Source: Tetranychus cinnabarinus (taxonomy: Eukaryota > Arthropoda > Arachnida > Trombidiformes > Tetranychidae). From it: a stretch of 64,000 bases of DNA. Numbering within the stretch: the stretch's first letter is position 1; each line of letters starts with the position of its first letter. Positions 49,125-60,400 of this stretch are shown here, in pieces. The stretch is from the NCBI GenBank assembly GCA_022266195.1, contig WHVY01000007.1, positions 3,348,001 to 3,412,000 of the forward strand, in the 5' to 3' direction. The position numbers and the translations under genes are program-made. The notes beneath the pieces were generated by a model. That model did no database searches. It was not told the DNA's origin and saw only the letters and a program-made list of their open reading frames with translations.

Positions 49125-49664
49125 TTATCCATAAATATTGTTGCCTTGGGCAAATGCTTTGTCAACGGTCAACAGGAGATCAATTAAACCTTTGTATAGT
49201 CTTGGTTGAGCGTTAAACTGTCCATTTTTAAGTTCAGGATCGAGAACAGAGCATAAAAAGGATGGCGGTCGTTTCCACATGAATATAAAGAAGAACAGGG
49301 CAATTATTGGAATTGTCAGGGTAACAGCAGCAATCAGGAGTAGTATGGGCATCAAATAGCTAAATGTCTTGGAAATATCTTCATCCTTGTCTGGGTGAAC
49401 ATGACCACCCCACCAGCCATCAAAAATATCTTTACCTTGGCGTCTCGTTGAAACAAATGTTGGCTTGCTGTTGATTGGATTGGAAAATAAATTTAGCCTG
49501 GAAGATGAATGATGATTATTTGATTTACCAAGTGATGGAGCAAGTAACCGGTTAACACTCAACTTATTTCTGGTAATATTAACCAAATATACTGATTTAA
49601 AAAACACCAAAATAAAAGGTATCCATAGCAGAGTCCTATTGAACTGAAAATTTAAACTGTTCAT
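49125..49664 (-). CDS. Unrecognised two-segment membrane protein
   Basis: 179 residues from a true ATG, single exon. Residues about 11-28 form a hydrophobic signal peptide or anchor (LLWIPFILVFFKSVYLV). A lumenal or extracellular Ser/Asn-rich stretch follows, with a striking DIFDGWWGGHVHPDKDED segment. A strong transmembrane helix covers about 106-129 (YLMPILLLIAAVTLTIPIIA and FFFIFMW). The tail is a short polar segment ending RLYKGLIDLLLTVDKAFAQG. Likely a type I-like small membrane protein. I do not recognise a family. Confidence 0.7.
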   Translation of the reverse strand: MNSLNFQFNRTLLWIPFILVFFKSVYLVNITRNKLSVNRLLAPSLGKSNNHHSSSRLNLFSNPINSKPTFVSTRRQGKDIFDGWWGGHVHPDKDEDISKTFSYLMPILLLIAAVTLTIPIIALFFFIFMWKRPPSFLCSVLDPELKNGQFNAQPRLYKGLIDLLLTVDKAFAQGNNIYG

Positions 49665-52600
49665 ATTTTTATCTCATTTCAAACCAATTTTTAACAACTT
49701 TTTCAATTCCATGGGGCAACAGTAGTTACAAGAGTTAGTAATGTTGATGAAATTTATAAATTGGCGTCTCATTTTGATGAAATAACTTTATTTTTGGCAA
49801 AAAAACAAGAAAAAAGCTTAAGATTGAAACAAAGGAATGACCGATGACAAAAGGATTGTGACGCTGTCAATTGATACCGGAAGAAATTGAAACGCGCGCT
49901 AATTGAAATTGAACGGAATTTAATGAAAAATTAAATTATCTAACCGTAAATGATACAGCTGTCTCAATTAATTATATAATCTAGTGGAGGTTTAACCATC
50001 TTGCAACAATGTAAGGATTTCTTCTTCCTACCTTAGTGTTTAAAATAACTGAAGTATAAATGAAAAAACAGCTTCTTTGACTATTGAAATGATATCAAAA
50101 TGGACGATGAAATTGATAAAAAATGTAGTTAATTTACATGAGTATATTCAGCTGATTTGAAAAATAACCAGAATTAATTGTGATTAAATCACTGTCAACC
50201 AAGTCAAAAGTCTATGCAGATTGGCATTAGCATTGAAAATTGGGTTTACAAGTGAATCTTGGACTCACGTTTAGTTTGATTTTTGAAAGCTTGAATTTCA
50301 TTGGAATAAATTGAACAAAATTGTTTCATAAATGTTAATAATGTTAATAATGATCATTATAATGATCATAAGGACCAATTAGGTCAACAACAGGAAAGTA
50401 AGTGAAAGATGATGAGGAATGAATAAATACAACAGTAAAAAAACAGCAACAAGAAGAGGATAAAATTGGTTATGATGATGATTATGGTGGAGCTCAATGT
50501 TAATAAGGTCAAGTATGTTACCCAGTCCTGGTCGTTAAGGTCAACGGTAAGATTGAGCCAAAATCCGGCCTTTCTAAGGGTTTCATGGTTCACTGATAAA
50601 TTGAATGAGAAGCGTGATAATCATGGTTATGCCTTTGATTTTCACAATTTAATTCAGTCTCACGTTTAATGTAATACCTTGTCTCAAAGTTGACTCAAGC
50701 TCATTAATAAATTACAATTTGATTCAGTTAACTGTTGGTTAATGATTAATAAAAATACACATTAAAATGAATAAAAGAAAAAGAAAAAAATAGAAAGAAA
50801 AAAGTACAATTAATAAATTGTTGATATTGTTAATTGTGAAATTTGCAATAAAAAAGCATCTAAGCCTAACAAAAGAAACACCGTAAAAGGCTGGTTAAAG
50901 AGCAACATTTACTGCAGCAAGTCCAACCTTGTCGGTTGAACAGTCAATCCATTGAGGGATACTTTTTTACACGTATTTTCATCTCAATCTACATTTGTTA
51001 TTGTTTCAATTGTAACTTGAATGTAACATCAGTTGACAATGATAATGCATTTTAACAATTGATAGTGACAGTTAATGGTAACAATTGAGGATAACAATTG
51101 ATGGTAACAATTTAATACAGTAAATAGCCATTCAATAATCATAATAGACTAAACAATGGTAAAGGCCATTGTCAATGTTTCCATTGACCGTTTAGACAAC
51201 ACTTTTATCTTGATTGTTGTTTAAAACACAAAAAGCTTTTCTTTTAATCATCATCATCATCTTACCTTTACCTTGCCAAGTTAACAATTAAACAATAACA
51301 GTTGCTGAAGCTTTGCTTTTGTTGAAATTTTTTAATTCAATCGGTAAGTCATTATGCATAGTGTTTCAAAATGTTGCTGTAATTTGCTTAAAAATACACA
51401 AAAAAGAGTCCATTTTTTGCTGGTAAATTTAATTGTAAATGAGTGTAATTATAACCATAACTTAGAGCGTTAATAATCATTTAAAGCACCCAAAGCAACG
51501 GTAAGAGTCGAAATGTTATTTCAGTATTTTGTATTTGAAAATGTCTATTCAGATTCAAATGTTTGAGTGAGTTGTTCAGGATTCAGGCTTGATTAACATT
51601 GAAAGTAATCGCATATTGTTAAATTGATTGCTTTTATTTTTACCTCCATCACCATCAACATCATCAACAACATTAACAAACCATTTTTGATCATCCGGTT
51701 TGGTTGCATTCCCAGCAAAACTGCCAAAGCTTCAGGTTATTTGATCAAAATTTGGGTATAAAAATAATTCATTGATAATTTCAACTCTGCAACCTGACTC
51801 AGGCTTATTCAACAATTTGATATCACTGATTATCTTTAATAACTAATCTTGACAATTGGACATAAGTTTTCAACTTGACAACCTTTGATGGAAAGCACTG
51901 AGAATGAAAATAATGATCATTTTCACTTGGGCTGAATACGAGTCATTAAGGTTTACTATTAGGGAAGATTCAACGAGAATAACATTGATTCAATTTTATC
52001 GTTCAACTGTGAAGGTTATTTTTTTGTTGCCTCTCTTATCGTCTTGGTAATACAATAAGATTTAAAAATCATCAACAATTCTGATGTTCCATTAACCTTT
52101 TAACACTGAAAATTTTGGTTCATCAGGTTATTATTGTAATGTTTGTTGTTGCTTTTTCATGATTGCTTTGGTAGAGTCACAGGAATCATTTAATTGAACA
52201 AGTCAAATAAATGTAAATATTTTAAGAGTATTACTTTTATTAAAGGCGATTATGATTGAGATGAGAAGTGATTTAAACTCTTATATTTACAATCATAATA
52301 TTGCAAGATGTAATAAAAATGATATTATGAAAAGAGGTTGAATGGAGCAAAAAAAATTGATACAACATTTTCAAATTGGTATACATGTTTGATTGTAATA
52401 ATGCACCTAAAGATGAAATGATGAAGATGATGAATCAAGATTATTTGGAGACAATTATCCAATGTGATCTATCTTGTGTGTTATTTGTATTATACGAATG
52501 TATAGTTAAGTTTAGCCTTTTTTGTTGCATGTAATATCTGTTGATGAACTAGATCATTTGAATTAATTTAAGGGTTAATTAATTAAATGAGCTTATTTAG

Positions 52601-53490
52601 TGTCTCCAATTTGAAATACAATAAACATTTGTCCTTTATTAACAGGTTTTACAGTTTGATTGACAAAAACACATCACCTTTTTGCTTCTCACATTTCATC
52701 TCAACACTATCGCCATCAAGCTGTAGGCATTGAAGGCAAATACTTTTACGATTGCAGATTAACATGATGAAAACAGGTAATACAAATAGTTAAAGATGAA
52801 GGTGATGATATGATATTAAAGATTATTTTATTGTTTGGCTAATTGTTAGCTTGGAAATCATTGTTTAATATAAACCATTGATTTAAGGCCTTGGTTAAAA
52901 GCCTTGTTCAACCTGGTTAACTACAATATTTTGAGAGTTAGCCTCTTTGATCAAAAGACACAAGATGATAATGATTATGATGAAGTAAAAAAGGTGAGGT
53001 TGATGTTGAGAGATGAAAAATGACTCTAGGTGAATGAAGGATTCAACACAACGGATTAAAAACTACCAAATATCAACAAAACTGGTCTGTTGTGTTTCTA
53101 ATCCTCAACTTGATTGCATCTTCACTGTAATATTTTTCCTTGGCATCAATTTAGTTGTTAATTTTTGAGAAATTTCATCTGATTTATGCACATTCAACAT
53201 CATAATAACAGTGATTTGGTCTTTAATCAGATTGCTTAAAATTTGATCAAAAATTGAAAAAGCGCCACCTATTAATCTAGTATTTTTGAAATTGGCTCTC
53301 TTTGGTTTTAAGTTTTCAAATTAACGCAAGAACGCATTTGTTAATAAGTTACTTATTATAAGTAATTCTTGTTTTTAGCTTTCACCAACTTCTTTTAATT
53401 TGGTTAATCACTATCTCATCTTTATTTCATCATTTTTTTACTATTTTCTTGTCAAATATACTATTGTGTTAAAACCTTAAACTTGCCTTA
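49665..53490. other. No gene seen
   Basis: AT-rich intergenic DNA. It includes a perfect 20-bp palindrome at 50350-50369 and several TTAACAATTG-rich stretches near 51.0-51.2 kb. No coding frame is supported. Confidence 0.5.
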
Positions 53491-53492
53491 AA

Positions 53493-53909
53493 ATGAATAA
53501 TGTTTGTGCTTGCTTTCATTGTGATGGAACGATGACCATGGATGGTAGAACTTCAGGTGAAGCTGCCATTACCAATTTCCAGGATCACATGTATATAATA
53601 TGGGACAATGATAACATTAAAGTTTATACAAGGCTTGAAGGTATTGATACCAGTTCTTTGGCAACGGTTTTTGAATCATTTTACAGAAAATCGATAAAAG
53701 ATGACAAAACTGTGGTTGCATGTCTTGACCCTGGCTCTTTGGAATGTCTCGAAATTCTTGGACTACCAAGACTAAGAATTGGTCCAATTTTTGGTGTTAC
53801 TCTGGATGATGTCAAGTCCGATTATGGGACAAACGACTATCCCTTCTGTAATTTTGTTATTGGATACCTTCAAGGTCTTGTAAAATTAAATACACCAAAA
53901 ACACCTTAA
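53493..53909 (+). CDS. Unrecognised 138-residue protein
   Basis: Single open exon from ATG to TAA with balanced composition and higher complexity than the surrounding spurious frames. It starts MNNVCACFHCDGTMTMDGRT and continues with alternating hydrophobic strands (DHMYIIWDNDNIKVYTRLEG). A VVACLDPGSLECLEILGLPR stretch and a terminal helix FVIGYLQGLVKL follow. The order of strands and helices could suit a small alpha/beta fold such as roadblock or longin type, but that is only a shape guess. No signal peptide is seen. It may be lineage-specific. Confidence 0.65.
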   Translation: MNNVCACFHCDGTMTMDGRTSGEAAITNFQDHMYIIWDNDNIKVYTRLEGIDTSSLATVFESFYRKSIKDDKTVVACLDPGSLECLEILGLPRLRIGPIFGVTLDDVKSDYGTNDYPFCNFVIGYLQGLVKLNTPKTP

Positions 53910-53929
53910 TGTAACCCACTTGACAAACT

Positions 53930-54525
53930 GAACTTATCAACTTTCACTCTGGAGACTACCTGGTCTACTCCAGAACAACCAATACATGAATTTTTAATTT
54001 ACAACAGATGATGAATTTAATCAACCGCTTGTTTGTCAATAAGGAAAAATCTGAAGTTCTTTTACTCGTTGGACTCATTTGATGATTTCTTTATCAAATG
54101 TTCAACTGATAGTTAGGATTGAATCATGCAATAAATAAGTGATTGGTTATTAGCGACTCATTTTTTTGACATTTTTAGCTTAAAAACATATTTAGGATAT
54201 AAATGTCTAATGACATAAATAGTAAGTCTGATATGAAATGAATTTGATTTTAATAGACAAATTGTTGGTTGATAGAAGGGTTAAACACAATTAGTTATTG
54301 AAAAGTCGTAATCTTTATTAAATGAAAAGTTGATTGAAAATCTCGATAATACAGATAATGTATTAGGGAGATTTAATAGTTTTATTTCGTTCCATACAAG
54401 CTTATTAAGTTTTAATTTGATAATGAGCTCTTGTTTCAAATCAAATTTTTATCAATAAGATTGATCTTTAAAGATGTCAATTGTCGGATTGCTGGTGTCT
54501 CCAATTGTCTTCAATTGCATTTAAA
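53930..54525. other. Convergent intergenic region
   Basis: About 600 bp between the stop codons of the convergent 138-residue gene and the PTB gene. AATAAA- and ATTAAA-like hexamers occur on both strands (for example AATAAA near 54131), as expected for polyadenylation, though AT richness makes them unsurprising. Confidence 0.4.
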
Positions 54526-54527
54526 AT

Positions 54528-56684
54528 TCAATATGAAATTGGACTTCTTTGATAATTTGTTAAAGGTTGGACTCTAATGAAATCACGAGTCGGTTTTAAT
54601 CGAGCACATGCATTGGTGATATTAATTATATCTCCAGCTGATGGTTTTACACTATCACTTGGATAATCATGATGAAGATTATGAGTTGGCAATCGACGTG
54701 AATGATGATTATCACTTGATTTAGTTTTCATTAGTGCAACATTACTATTATTTGATACAATTTGATCGGGAAAATAATAACGCGGTGGATCAACTTTTCC
54801 TTTATTATTATCATAATTAATATTATTGTTGCTGTTAATATGATTACTAGAGTTGGTTGTTGGAGATGCGGAATGAGGTGTTACTCCAGTAATAACGGGT
54901 CTGAGGTCGTTTTTAATCCTTTTTAAATCAGTTTTCATTGGTTTGGTCATTAAACTTGCTTTAGGTACAACAGGAGGTGGAATGGAGGCTCGATTTGTTG
55001 TTGATAGTGATGATGAAGATGATGAAGATGAAGATGACGATGTAAGCTGATGGTGGCTACTCTTGATGCTGTTATTTAATCGATTTGTTTCCAATCTTTC
55101 CGCTATCTCATGTTTTTTATTGTTGATCCTATTATTATTATTGTTAATATTATTATTGATGTTGTGATGATGACTATGATGGTGATGAATATTTTTGTTG
55201 CTATTATTAGCATTATTTGTAATCATCATCTTATTATTAACAATATGATTACTGCTATTATTATTATTCATGTTTGATGTTGATGTTGTAGTTGTTAAGT
55301 TTAACAATCTTCGTCCAGAGGAAGCTGCACTTCCAGATGAACTGGGTCCACTCTCAATTGGTGACCAATTACGTTCTGAATCGTCTGAAGAAACATCACA
55401 ACGGTAATTGGCTGTTGCCTTAATCAGTTCTCTATTAAAAGGTGAAGTTGAGGAAGATGATAATTTATCTGGCTCATCAGAACCAATTCCACTTGATGAT
55501 TTACAACTTGATTCTGATCGGATAATGTGAAGATTTGAGGTTGATGTGGCTGAAGGCAAGACCATAGCTTTTTTAAGGACTGACGAGGAAGATGAGGACG
55601 ACGAAGAGGTTGATAGAGAAGAGCCGACAATTAATCCCGTCTTTTTATCTTTAATACCCTTCAATGGTGATGATGATGCAGTGGTAGGAGATGACGAGGA
55701 AGATGAGTTGGTAGTTGTAGACGGTGTCTCCAATGGTCCGACGATGGTCATATTAGTGCTCTTACGAGCCTCAATGCCACTTAATTTACCCTGTTTACGA
55801 GATATTGTATCATAATCCTTTGGTGGTAACAATATTGGTCCTGATTTGGGATTAGATAATTTGGCTTTTAATTCAGCTGCTAAAGATTCATAGAGTATGG
55901 CTACTTTTGGATTTCCCAGAGCCAGTTCAATGGGCAATGATTTGTTCTCCTTGGAGCCATTTATTAATCCTGAATCATACGAATCTTCAGTTCTATCTGA
56001 AGACTCTGTTCGAATTGATCGACTCTCGGATGAACCTCGTTTACCCAATGGATTGAAGCGCCGATTCAATTCAACAGATGATTCTGTTGGTTTGGATTGG
56101 GGCTGTTGCTTAAGATGCTGATGAAGCTGATGAGGTTGTTGATTAACTGTTAATCCTTTTGACACAAGACGTGATTCAATTTCTTTAAACTTTCGTTGGT
56201 TTTCTGGCTTCTCAATCAACAATTGTAATTGTCCACGAAGCGATGAAGCAGTTTCAATTGAATCACATCGATAAGCATGAACATGAACCGGACATTTGGT
56301 GATTGGATTATAAATTAATAAAATACAAGCAACCAAATCATCTTCTTGAACAACACATGTAATTGCATTATGAGGAATTAGATGCTTTATCTGTTCAGTT
56401 TTACCTGAATTGGATGATAAACTTAATTTAGCCGATGACAAGTTTGAGGCTGGTAACGGGTTACAAGACGAAGATGATTTTTTTGGCACATTTTGTATTA
56501 TTTTCAATCCTTTATTGCTTACTTGTAACGTAACCTTTGAAACTTCAGAGAGTCCTTCTTGGTCAGTCAAATAACGTAAAACAGGTAAAACAAACTCATC
56601 TCCACGAAGACCTTCAGCCTCTTTGGCTCCAAGAAACCAAACGTAATAAGATGATTTTTTGATATCTTTTCGTTTAAAATTCAT
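54528..56684 (-). CDS. PTB/PID-domain adaptor protein with long Ser/Asn-rich tail
   Basis: 718 residues from the first true ATG (MNFKRKDIKK); an in-frame stop lies just upstream. Residues about 13-165 form a phosphotyrosine-binding domain: YYVWFLGAKEAEGLRGDEF, VTLQVSNKGLKI, HLIPHNAITCVVQED, then VHVHAYRCDSIETASSLRGQ. The hydrophobic C-terminal helix is QLQLLIEKPENQRKFKEIE. Such domains bind NPxY-type peptides or phospholipids in Numb, Dab and Shc relatives. The remainder is disordered: poly-Ser runs near residues 325 and 355, poly-Asn/His around 480-520, and basic and proline-rich patches (PPPVVPKA). It looks like an arthropod PTB family I cannot name. The coding region is one exon. Confidence 0.85.
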   Translation of the reverse strand: MNFKRKDIKKSSYYVWFLGAKEAEGLRGDEFVLPVLRYLTDQEGLSEVSKVTLQVSNKGLKIIQNVPKKSSSSCNPLPASNLSSAKLSLSSNSGKTEQIKHLIPHNAITCVVQEDDLVACILLIYNPITKCPVHVHAYRCDSIETASSLRGQLQLLIEKPENQRKFKEIESRLVSKGLTVNQQPHQLHQHLKQQPQSKPTESSVELNRRFNPLGKRGSSESRSIRTESSDRTEDSYDSGLINGSKENKSLPIELALGNPKVAILYESLAAELKAKLSNPKSGPILLPPKDYDTISRKQGKLSGIEARKSTNMTIVGPLETPSTTTNSSSSSSPTTASSSPLKGIKDKKTGLIVGSSLSTSSSSSSSSSVLKKAMVLPSATSTSNLHIIRSESSCKSSSGIGSDEPDKLSSSSTSPFNRELIKATANYRCDVSSDDSERNWSPIESGPSSSGSAASSGRRLLNLTTTTSTSNMNNNNSSNHIVNNKMMITNNANNSNKNIHHHHSHHHNINNNINNNNNRINNKKHEIAERLETNRLNNSIKSSHHQLTSSSSSSSSSSSLSTTNRASIPPPVVPKASLMTKPMKTDLKRIKNDLRPVITGVTPHSASPTTNSSNHINSNNNINYDNNKGKVDPPRYYFPDQIVSNNSNVALMKTKSSDNHHSRRLPTHNLHHDYPSDSVKPSAGDIINITNACARLKPTRDFIRVQPLTNYQRSPISY

Positions 56685-57057
56685 TGCAAAAACAAGATTG
56701 TCGGCCAAAACTTTCACAGTTTATCAATAAATTCCGAGCCGAAAGTGTGTAAACACAAACACAGACACAGAATAGTTGCAATAAAAATGGAGACAAAACA
56801 CAATTATAAATCCGTTATGGAGTTTAGGTGTGAAATCACGGAAAAGTGATTCCTTCCAAGTTACTGGTGGATTAAGACGATAATAGTATTGGTTATGAGT
56901 ATATCGATGAAATTGTTAATTTTGACCTATTGTTGTCTTTGATACGGATAATGATGACGGTGATTGTGATGACAGCAATTGTTGTTATTGATGATTTTTG
57001 CTTGTGTGATTTCCATCAATTACAAAAGGAGTTTTCTCGGCTGTTCCTTTATGATAC

Positions 57058-57277
57058 CTGAAAGATAACAAGATGGAAACATGTTAGTCAGAGCTGTTTT
57101 GTATCAATGTTTACTGTTGGCTGTTTTAATATTTACTGGTTTAAGGTTGAATGTAATGTTGATCAACAAACGGACAATAAACAAATGCACTCTCAACGCT
57201 TCCAACTGAAAAAATAATAGCAACAAGTTTTAAGGTAACATTTCCGCTCACTTTAACTCACTCTACTCACTTCTTAC
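57058..57277 (-). other. Predicted 5' UTR intron of the PTB gene
   Basis: On the - strand a GTAAGA donor at 57277 and a TTATCTTTCAG acceptor ending at 57058 bound about 220 bp, upstream of the PTB start codon. The neighbouring sequence is non-coding. The call rests on splice motifs alone. Confidence 0.5.
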
Positions 57278-57499
57278 CTGACCGGTTTCTCACGTAATTG
57301 AGACTTTTTCTCCTCTTTCTCCTCCTCATCGTCTTTTTTGCTACATCATTTGTTTCCTTCCCAATGTCTATTTATCAGCATCAATTTCAATCCAAATAAT
57401 TGAACATGAAATAAAAAACGTTTAAAACAATTGAAAAGATCGGACATTTTGTTTGCTAAAAAAGAGCGCCAAAGATTTACTCGCATTCATCGATACAGA

Positions 57500-60400
57500 T
57501 ACGATCAGATATCTACTTAAAGATCATTAGATAACATCTGTTGATATTCTTCGATTTATTTGTAAATGAGAAATCAATTTTTCTAGAAAATCTTTTTCTA
57601 ATTGTTTTTCAAGCCAACTATTGATATTTTTTTATAAATTATGTACAACTTTGATTGTTTAATGCAATTGTAGGTATTTAATTGCCGTTGCTTGCGTTAA
57701 TATTTATTTTAACTTATGAAATAGTTGTTTTTATTAATATTTTGCGTTTCTTGCTTTGCTGGTCCTTGTGTTGCTTTATGCATTGTTTAATCAAAATGGT
57801 GGCAAAACTACTAAAATTGTGGAAAATAAAAAGATTGGATTTCCGTCCGCTCAAAAGTTAATCAAAATCTCAATCAACTAAGAAAAATCGAGTTAAATCC
57901 AGCTTGAAAGGAAATCAAAGCTCAACTTTTCTTTTTTGTACTAAAAATCTTTTCACTCGCTGTAACCTTATTAAGTAATCGTTCAATTCAACAGCGCATT
58001 CTTTTCATCGTAACCATCATCATCATTGTCTTCATCATCACCTTATTGTAATTTAATCTGTGTTCATTGAAAGGTTCAATTATGAAGTCAACATTTTTCT
58101 CCTCATTGTTAATATAAACTCATTTAATGCTGCTTTAGCTGATTAACTTTTACAAGAAATTTTGTATCAATGCAAGGTAAGAACATATTTTTTCATGATG
58201 ATAATGATTATTAACAACTGATAGTAACAAAAATTAAAAAAAAAAGTTTCTTTCCGGAAGAACGGACTAATTAACTTAATCAACTTAGTTAGCTAATTAA
58301 ATTTTAATAAGAAAGTTATTATGGTTAATAAAGTGATCGCATTGATTGATAATAGTTATTGAAAGAAACTTTTTTTACCCAATTCTTTTTGCTGTCAAAT
58401 TGTTTCTCTTTAACACAGTTTAACTTTTATGATTTATTGATTTTCCATCATATTGTTTCAGGTACTCATCATCCAGTAATCTTATGGTTGGTTGTTGATA
58501 ACTAGCGAGGAAGCAATAAATGACCATCTCAAACTGAGAGCCAAGCCAAAAGTTCACAGCCAAAAACGATGACCCAAAGCGAGAGGAAAAACAAAATCAT
58601 TATGAATTCATGTTTGTCAGTCAGCTTAAAAAATTGTTTTCTTCCCAATATTTATACATTTTTTTTCTTGTAGTTAGAAAGATAAAGATAGTCACAGTAC
58701 AATGATACTTCCGGCTGATTTTGATTATTCACATGAAAAAAATTGATCGTCATAAAGATTTTGATCTCACATTATAACAAGCTGATTATTGTTTTAAGGA
58801 AATCCATAAAAAAGCTGTGAAAAAAGCTGTGATCTTATTACCTTATCGATAGATTTAAAGGCAATTACTGTGACCGGATTGGGAGATTACTTAATTTGGC
58901 CAATTAACCCAATGGTTTTTGATTCTGGTTTCATCAATTCTAATTATTAGACAAATTGGTCAAGCTTAAGCAAACTGCCAGCTCAAATAGCTTACAAGCT
59001 CTTAACCTAAATAATGTAAAGTATTTGATTGCGGATTATTTCTTGGTGTTCCCTCCAATTTAATCAATGAGTTTGACCAAGTACCAACATAAACTTGATT
59101 CAGAGTAAACATTGATTTTAATCACCTTTACAACTTCGTAACTCAACTCAACAACAAGTCAATCAATTGGAATGGCAAAGTTCCCTCGAATCCATCGACA
59201 AATCAACCAAAAAACCATCCTACATCTAAATATTCTTTCATTTCCAAGGTTTGAATGAAACTCTAAGCTAACCTCACCAACGAGCCGATGTTAACAGATG
59301 TTGGCTGCAATCACAATTGTGCTTTCTCATCTCAAGGGTTAAATAACGATGATTCAAGTCTCCAACATTAGCGGAACCCAAAATTAAATCAATACCAACC
59401 TCCACTCATACATAAACAAAGAGACGAGTTGGGTTTGGAAATAAGTTGAATTGATTTAAAATGAACCTCTTTAGTTGTCACCTTAATTGTTGATCACTCT
59501 AAAAGGTAACCACAAGGTTGAATGATTAGGCGAAAAAAGGTGAAAAAAATTGTCATCATGATCAACAATTATTGGAAAGTTATTTAAGAAATGCTCAATG
59601 AAAAACAAATCTCATTGTAAATTGTAAATCTTTATTTATTTGGCAGCAATTTAACTTTTAGTCTAACAAATTCAATCAAGTCAGAAGTTTATCAATTCAA
59701 TCTTAATTGATCTAAGGCATTAAATTGTCAGATTAAGTTGTAAAAGTTCAGTGAATCGAGACAATTTGAATCGCCATTTTTACCTTGCATTTCTCAAGAC
59801 TCTTTGTGCATTTGGTGATTAACCAGTCTGGTTATAAAACATTTCAAAACAAACCCAATTCAACCGGATTAACGTTGAAAATGTTAATTTACTTGACAAC
59901 AATTTAAATTGAATTCAATTTGCAAGTGCAAATCATTTGCTTCTATTAATAGTAAATTGTTGTTATTGGACAGTAAAAAGACATTTATTTAATTTGATTA
60001 ATCTCAATTAATTGAAACTTTATTACCTTTAAGAGTAAAAGTGTTTCCTTAATATATTTTTTTGCTCCTTTGAAGCATCAAGAGTCAACCATATTGGTTA
60101 ACATTTGAAAATACCTAATGGAAGCTTTAAAAGGTAATATTACACCTTTTTATTAGCCATTAAATCTGATCTTCGTTTAATATTTTTATCATTTTGTCCG
60201 TAAATTTGATAATTAGTGGATTATTTTAATCATAAAGGAAATGAAATGAATCTTAATTGATTACAAGAAACGTGGGTTAATCTGAGTAAACCAGAAAACC
60301 CAGAAAAGCTAATTAAAAATTCTAGATGAATGTTGATTGATGATTCAATTGTGAACAACACCCAGCAAAGGCAAAAGAAACAATACAATCAATCAATTAA

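Noticed and set aside
50350..50369. Perfect 20-bp palindrome ATGATCATTATAATGATCAT
   Set aside because: Expected occasionally in such AT-rich DNA with repeated ATCATT words; no context gives it a role.
55424..56121. Frames on both strands inside the PTB gene, including an acidic + strand one
   Set aside because: They mirror the Ser-rich repeats of the PTB gene; no independent support.
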